36,816 bases of DNA from Planctomycetia bacterium (GTDB lineage Bacteria > Planctomycetota > Planctomycetia > Planctomycetales > Planctomycetaceae). The notes beneath the pieces are model-generated. The model was not told the origin of the DNA. It did no database searches and worked only from the letters and a program-made list of their open reading frames with translations. The DNA lies in contig JACQFH010000639.1 in assembly GCA_016200145.1 (NCBI GenBank), positions 1-36,816 on the forward strand, given 5' to 3'. A program made the position numbers and the translations under genes. Numbering within the stretch: position 1 is the stretch's first letter; the number at the start of each line of letters is the position of its first letter. Of the stretch, positions 33,836 through 36,816 are shown in pieces.

Positions 33836-34255
33836 TCAGTAGGCGATGCCCACCGAATCGTTGATCGCGAAATCACCGGTCGTCTGGTTATAGACCCAGC
33901 CTTCGCTGCTTCCGCCCACGACGAGAGGATTGGCCGTCGAAGCAAAAACGTTCGCGTTGTTGTTGCCGATCGGGCAGACGGGGAACGGGCCCTTCAGATA
34001 GGGTTGCAGAGCCGTCGCCAGGGTGGCCGCCGGGGGATAAGCGTTGTTCGCGTCCTGCGATTTGTACATTTCGATCGCGCTCCGCACGATCTGCAGGCTC
34101 TGCTTGGCGGAATTTGTCTTCGCCGACGCAATCGTGTTGAGCATCTTGGGTGCGGCGACGGCCGCAATGATCCCAAGGATCAGGATCACAACCACCAGCT
34201 CGATGAGGGTGAAGCCTTTGCGCCGATTGGGCTGAATCTGCACGAGGTTTTGCAT
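33836..34255 (-). CDS. Type II secretion / type IV pseudopilin (GspG-like), paralog 2
   Basis: 139 residues from the ATG at 34253-34255, preceded by AGGAGA eight bases upstream. The leader MQNLVQIQPNRRKG ends at the prepilin peptidase site G^FTLIE, followed by the hydrophobic spine VVVILILGIIAAVAAPKML. The rest is a short GspG-like globular domain with PVCPIG and a conserved end TGDFAINDSVGIAY. It is closely related to the upstream gene at 34459-34893, about 70% identical over the C-terminal part by eye. It is a candidate major pseudopilin of the machine. No prepilin peptidase is in the window. Confidence 0.94.
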   Translation of the reverse strand: MQNLVQIQPNRRKGFTLIELVVVILILGIIAAVAAPKMLNTIASAKTNSAKQSLQIVRSAIEMYKSQDANNAYPPAATLATALQPYLKGPFPVCPIGNNNANVFASTANPLVVGGSSEGWVYNQTTGDFAINDSVGIAY

Positions 34256-34458
34256 TTGACGGTTCTCCTGGAACTGTAAGTGACGCTCTTGAATCAGATG
34301 TTTGGAACCGGGCCCGGGCGTGTGCCTGCTGTACGAACTACCTGCCATGTTGCCGAATAACCGCACCGTGCAAAAAACGTAGGACAGGAATATGAAAATG
34401 CAAGAAATTTCTTGTCTTGTGAGACAATCATCTTCCGTCGCCCCTGAATTTGCATCTC
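34256..34458. other. Gap between the two pseudopilin genes with two short dyad elements
   Basis: 203 bases. It holds a 14-bp perfect palindrome, CAAGAAATTTCTTG (34401-34414), and a hairpin TTGTCT (34412-34417) / AGACAA (34422-34427) with a 4-nt loop that partly overlaps it. The AT-rich stretch around 34370-34430 stands out in this GC-rich DNA and is a likely promoter area for the downstream pseudopilin. I could not assign -35/-10 boxes. Confidence 0.5.
34401..34414. promoter_or_regulatory. 14-bp perfect palindrome, candidate operator
   Basis: CAAGAAATTTCTTG reads the same on both strands and lies about 146 bases upstream of the second pseudopilin start. Size and symmetry fit a dimeric regulator site. 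Alternatively it belongs to the mRNA 3' end of the first pseudopilin gene. Confidence 0.35.
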
Positions 34459-34893
34459 CTAATAGGCAATGCCAGTCGCATCGTTGATCGCGAAATCTCC
34501 GGTCGACTGGTTGTAAAGCCAGCCGTCGGTCGTCCCGCTCACGACCAGGGGATTGGCCGTCGAGGCGTAGACGCTGGCATTCAGATTTCCCATCGGGCAG
34601 GTCGGAAACGGCCCGCGCAAATGGGGTTGCAGCGCCGTCGCCAGGGTTGCCGCCGGCGGATAGGCGTTGTTCGGGTCATTGGACCGGTACATCTCAATGG
34701 CCTGCCGCACGATCTGAAGGCACTCGCGGGCCGAATTGGCACGGGTGGACGACATCGTATTGAGCATCTTCGGCATGGCCACCGCCGCGATGATGCCCAT
34801 GATCAGGAGCACGACCAGCAGCTCGATCAGCGTAAAACCCCGGCGTTGAGGCCGGAGAATCGCATTGCTTCGCATGATGACGGCGCTCCGCAT
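34459..34893 (-). CDS. Type II secretion / type IV pseudopilin (GspG-like), paralog 1
   Basis: 144 residues from the ATG at 34891-34893; an ATG at 34873-34875 would shorten the leader from 18 to 12 residues and has GGAG ten bases upstream, so the start is uncertain. The cleavage site reads RRG^FTLIELL, then the hydrophobic helix VVLLIMGIIAAVAMPKML. The globular part shares NNAYPPAATLATALQP, CP, ASTANPLVV and a GDFAIND..GIAY end with the downstream paralog. It is the first gene of the minus-strand locus and faces the divergent HD-GYP gene. Confidence 0.93.
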   Translation of the reverse strand: MRSAVIMRSNAILRPQRRGFTLIELLVVLLIMGIIAAVAMPKMLNTMSSTRANSARECLQIVRQAIEMYRSNDPNNAYPPAATLATALQPHLRGPFPTCPMGNLNASVYASTANPLVVSGTTDGWLYNQSTGDFAINDATGIAY

Positions 34894-35209
34894 GAACCAC
34901 TGCAGCTCAGGCTGCGTTTACGAACGCGCCCCGCGCACAGCTCATCGCCTGGCCATCGAATCAAATGCGACCGGTCGCGCTCCGACAGTGTTTCAAACAG
35001 CGTACTTCGCTTCCGGGACCTTGCCGAAGCCTGCTGCCGGAATCAGCCAAGATGAGGCATCTTCCTCATCCCGGCCGGCAGGAAGCCCCCCTTCGAACTT
35101 GTCATTCGATAAAGGCGAGCTACGTTTTCGACGGGCGTCTCGTTGCGGCGAGCACGTCGAACGCCCGGAATTCGTGGATTGCCGCTGAAAAAAGACGGGG
35201 AACGACAAC
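34894..35209. other. Divergent control region between pseudopilin and HD-GYP genes, rich in hairpins
   Basis: 316 bases without a supported gene. AAGATG-AGG-CATCTT (35049-35063) and GATGAGG-CATCTT-CCTCATC (35051-35070) are both perfect and cannot form at once. Further right, CGGGCGT (35132-35138) pairs with ACGCCCG (35161-35167) around CTCG/CGAG (35139-35142, 35149-35152), while TCGACG (35128-35133) could instead pair with CGTCGA (35155-35160). These would lie in the HD-GYP mRNA leader if transcription starts upstream of 35049. I looked for the conserved core of known c-di-GMP riboswitches and did not find it. Confidence 0.5.
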
Positions 35210-36535
35210 ATGAATTCGTCTGAAGTCTGGCAGGAATTGTCGGACCTCCGGTCCGGGACCGAGGCCTATGCCGAACAGGTCAGCCGGGACTTCGAAGAGC
35301 TGACGTGGCTCAGGCACCTGCTGGAACAGCTCGATTCGTGCGACGCATCCTCTCCTCTCGACCGGATTGCGCAACAGGTGCTGCCCGAGTTGCGAATCAT
35401 GATTCGCGCCGAAGCCGTCGTGCTTGTCGGAACAGACCCGTCCTCCGCCTGGATTGAACCGGGGTCGCAGTCCGAATGCCGGGTGCTCTTTGCCGACGGC
35501 CGGCGGCTCGCAGGCGACGACAGATTTTTAGACCTGATCGCGGCGCTGACGGCCCAAGCCGGTGAATTTCCTTTGGTCCGCAACCATATCTCTTCTGCGT
35601 GGTTGCCCGCGGGCTGTGCCGGCATTCATTCGTGCATCGTCGTGCCGGTTTCGCGTCAAGGCGAACATTATGGCTGGATGCTGGCACTCAATCGCGTGCA
35701 CCGTGCTGTGCAGTCTGCTCACGGCTCTGAAGGCGCGCAGGAATCTTACGGCGACAATGAGTTTGGAACGGAAGAAGCCGGGTTGTTTCAGGCGGCGGCG
35801 CGCACGCTGGCGAGCCACGCACGCAATACTCAGCTCTTCCGCGAAAAGGAACTGCTGCTGATTGGTGTAATCCGGGCGCTGATCAATGCCATCGACGCCA
35901 AAGACGCGTACACCTGGGGTCACAGCGACCGCGTCGCGCTGATGGCCAAACGCCTGGGCGAACAGTTGCAGCTCGACGAGCTGGAATGCGAACGGTTGTA
36001 TACGGCCGGCCTGCTTCACGACATCGGCAAAATCGGAATTCCCGACAGCATCCTGCAAAAGGCCGGACCGCTCACCAACGACGAATTCGACGCGATCAAG
36101 AAGCACCCGGAAATCGGGCACTCCATTCTCCAGCACCTGCACCAGCTCAGCTATGTGCTGCCGGGCGTGCTGCATCACCACGAAAGCATCGATGGCCGCG
36201 GATATCCCCACCGATTGCAGGGAGAAGGAATTCCCCTGTTCGGACGGATTCTGGCCGTCGCCGACAGCTACGACGCCATGACCAGTTGCCGCCCTTACCG
36301 AACCGCCATGTCGCCCGAAATCGCCCTGGGGCGTTTGCAGGCAGGCGCTGGCAAACAATGGGACGCGCGCGTCGTGGCGGCGTTCCTCACCTGCAGCGAA
36401 GACATCAGAAAGTTGTGCGGCGACGCCCGGGGGCAGGTGTTGCATGGCGCCGAAGCCGGACCGGTCGACGGGAACGCACCTGCCGGAGCGCATCATGATG
36501 CGCTGGAATCGGCCGTCGCCGCGCTCAGCCATTGA
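35210..36535 (+). CDS. HD-GYP cyclic-di-GMP phosphodiesterase with GAF-like sensory domain
   Basis: 441 residues. A short N-terminal helix is followed by a GAF-like domain (~45-205) and a full HD-GYP domain (~215-395). All key residues are visible: GHSDRV, LLHDIGKIGIPD, KKHPEIGHSIL, LHHHESIDGRGYP, and the VADSYDAMTSCRPYR segment. It should therefore hydrolyse c-di-GMP. The GAF-like domain presumably senses a ligand or partner. No membrane helix is present. GGGGA lies upstream of the ATG. The stop is 6 bases before a pseudopilin gene, and the gene is divergent from the secretion locus, which suggests c-di-GMP control of that machine. Confidence 0.94.
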   Translation: MNSSEVWQELSDLRSGTEAYAEQVSRDFEELTWLRHLLEQLDSCDASSPLDRIAQQVLPELRIMIRAEAVVLVGTDPSSAWIEPGSQSECRVLFADGRRLAGDDRFLDLIAALTAQAGEFPLVRNHISSAWLPAGCAGIHSCIVVPVSRQGEHYGWMLALNRVHRAVQSAHGSEGAQESYGDNEFGTEEAGLFQAAARTLASHARNTQLFREKELLLIGVIRALINAIDAKDAYTWGHSDRVALMAKRLGEQLQLDELECERLYTAGLLHDIGKIGIPDSILQKAGPLTNDEFDAIKKHPEIGHSILQHLHQLSYVLPGVLHHHESIDGRGYPHRLQGEGIPLFGRILAVADSYDAMTSCRPYRTAMSPEIALGRLQAGAGKQWDARVVAAFLTCSEDIRKLCGDARGQVLHGAEAGPVDGNAPAGAHHDALESAVAALSH

Positions 36536-36541
36536 GACGAC

Positions 36542-36816
36542 ATGAACCGGTCCATCAGCACGCCGCAGAGACATCGCAGGCCGCAGCGCGTCAGCCGCCG
36601 GCGCTGTTCCGGATTCACGCTTGTGGAACTGGTGATCGTGATCTTGATTTTGGGGATTGCTTCGGTGATTGCCGTCCCGCGATTTGTGAATACGCTGAAC
36701 TCCAGCCGTGCCAGAACGGCCGCCCGGCGCGTCGCAAATGACGTCGCCCTCGTCAGAAGCTGGGCGCGCATCACCAGCCAGTCGCAATCGATCACGTTCG
36801 ACACGACCGGTAACAC
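36542..36816 (+). CDS. Type II secretion pseudopilin (GspH/FimT-like), 5' part
   Basis: The frame runs off the right edge; 91 residues are visible. An Arg-rich leader of 23 residues ends at the prepilin site G^FTLVE, followed by VIVILILGIASVIAVPRFV. The next segment, SSRARTAARRVANDVALVRSWARITSQS.., matches minor pseudopilins of the GspH/FimT kind, whose early helix carries LARSEA-like sequence. The ATG is 6 bases after the HD-GYP stop, so the two are probably cotranscribed. More pseudopilin genes may continue beyond the window. Confidence 0.9.
   Translation, partial: MNRSISTPQRHRRPQRVSRRRCSGFTLVELVIVILILGIASVIAVPRFVNTLNSSRARTAARRVANDVALVRSWARITSQSQSITFDTTGN

Noticed and set aside
34320-34360. 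Sigma-54 promoter upstream of the second pseudopilin
   Set aside because: On the minus strand TGGCAGGTAGTTCGT resembles the -24/-12 pattern, but the -12 GC is GT at the right spacing.
34381-34402. Third copy of the 20-base speD/NfeD motif
   Set aside because: Only TGAAAATGC is shared, on the strand opposite to the expected orientation; the match is too short.
35100-35175. Possible c-di-GMP (GEMM) riboswitch before the HD-GYP gene
   Set aside because: CGATAAAGGCGAGC looks superficially similar, but the conserved GGACGCAAAGCC-type core and tetraloop-receptor arrangement are missing.

Overview
The window looks like a stretch of chromosome from a member of the Planctomycetota. The DNA is GC-rich. 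It carries several things typical of that phylum: a Tat-exported Gfo/Idh/MocA oxidoreductase, a secreted HEAT-repeat protein, a VWA/amidotransferase-like membrane protein, a flotillin/NfeD pair, and short perfect palindromes just after stop codons. The assignment rests on gene content and style, not on a marker gene. I see no rRNA, tRNA, CRISPR array, insertion sequence or prophage gene.

Layout. (1) 1-3120: the 3' part of a hybrid histidine kinase converges on an ExeA-type AAA ATPase with a long acidic tail; their stop codons share a CTAG. (2) 3121-9828, plus strand: a gene-poor stretch with a long inverted repeat, then phoH, a 7TM-HD (PgpH type) c-di-AMP phosphodiesterase and ybeY, followed by a VWA-domain membrane protein. 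ybeY carries an unusual in-frame insert. (3) 9947-18189, minus strand: speD, a DUF4178 zinc-ribbon membrane protein, a tiny Gly/Ser-tailed membrane protein, a DUF350 protein, a seven-TM spermidine-synthase-like enzyme and a Tat-lipoprotein FAD oxidoreductase form a tightly overlapping operon. An NfeD/flotillin pair follows in the same direction. This is the most interesting part: it has the parts to make decarboxylated SAM, use it as an aminopropyl donor at the membrane, and oxidise an amine outside the cytoplasm, next to a flotillin membrane-domain system. A 19-of-20 matching sequence lies upstream of both units. (4) 18535-22383, plus strand: Gfo/Idh/MocA oxidoreductase, secreted HEAT-repeat protein and a 71-aa protein. 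(5) 22394-34893, minus strand: a complete-looking hybrid type IV pilus/type II secretion locus. In transcription order it has two paralogous pseudopilins, a receiver protein, a membrane histidine kinase, a STAS protein, the GspE/PilB ATPase, GspF/PilC, a small membrane protein, PilM, PilN, PilO, a PilP-like protein and a lipoprotein secretin. (6) 35210-36816, plus strand: an intact HD-GYP c-di-GMP phosphodiesterase, followed after 6 bases by a GspH/FimT-like pseudopilin cut by the window edge.

How it fits together. Region 5 encodes an envelope-spanning filament or secretion machine with its own signalling proteins, and region 6 adds a c-di-GMP enzyme coupled to another pseudopilin. Region 2 is the conserved phoH-pgpH-ybeY RNA-maturation and second-messenger group. 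Region 3 is best read as a membrane-homeostasis or polyamine-modification module whose substrate is unknown. Start codons were chosen by Shine-Dalgarno fit, overlap with the upstream gene and the family N-terminus; uncertain cases are stated in the entries.
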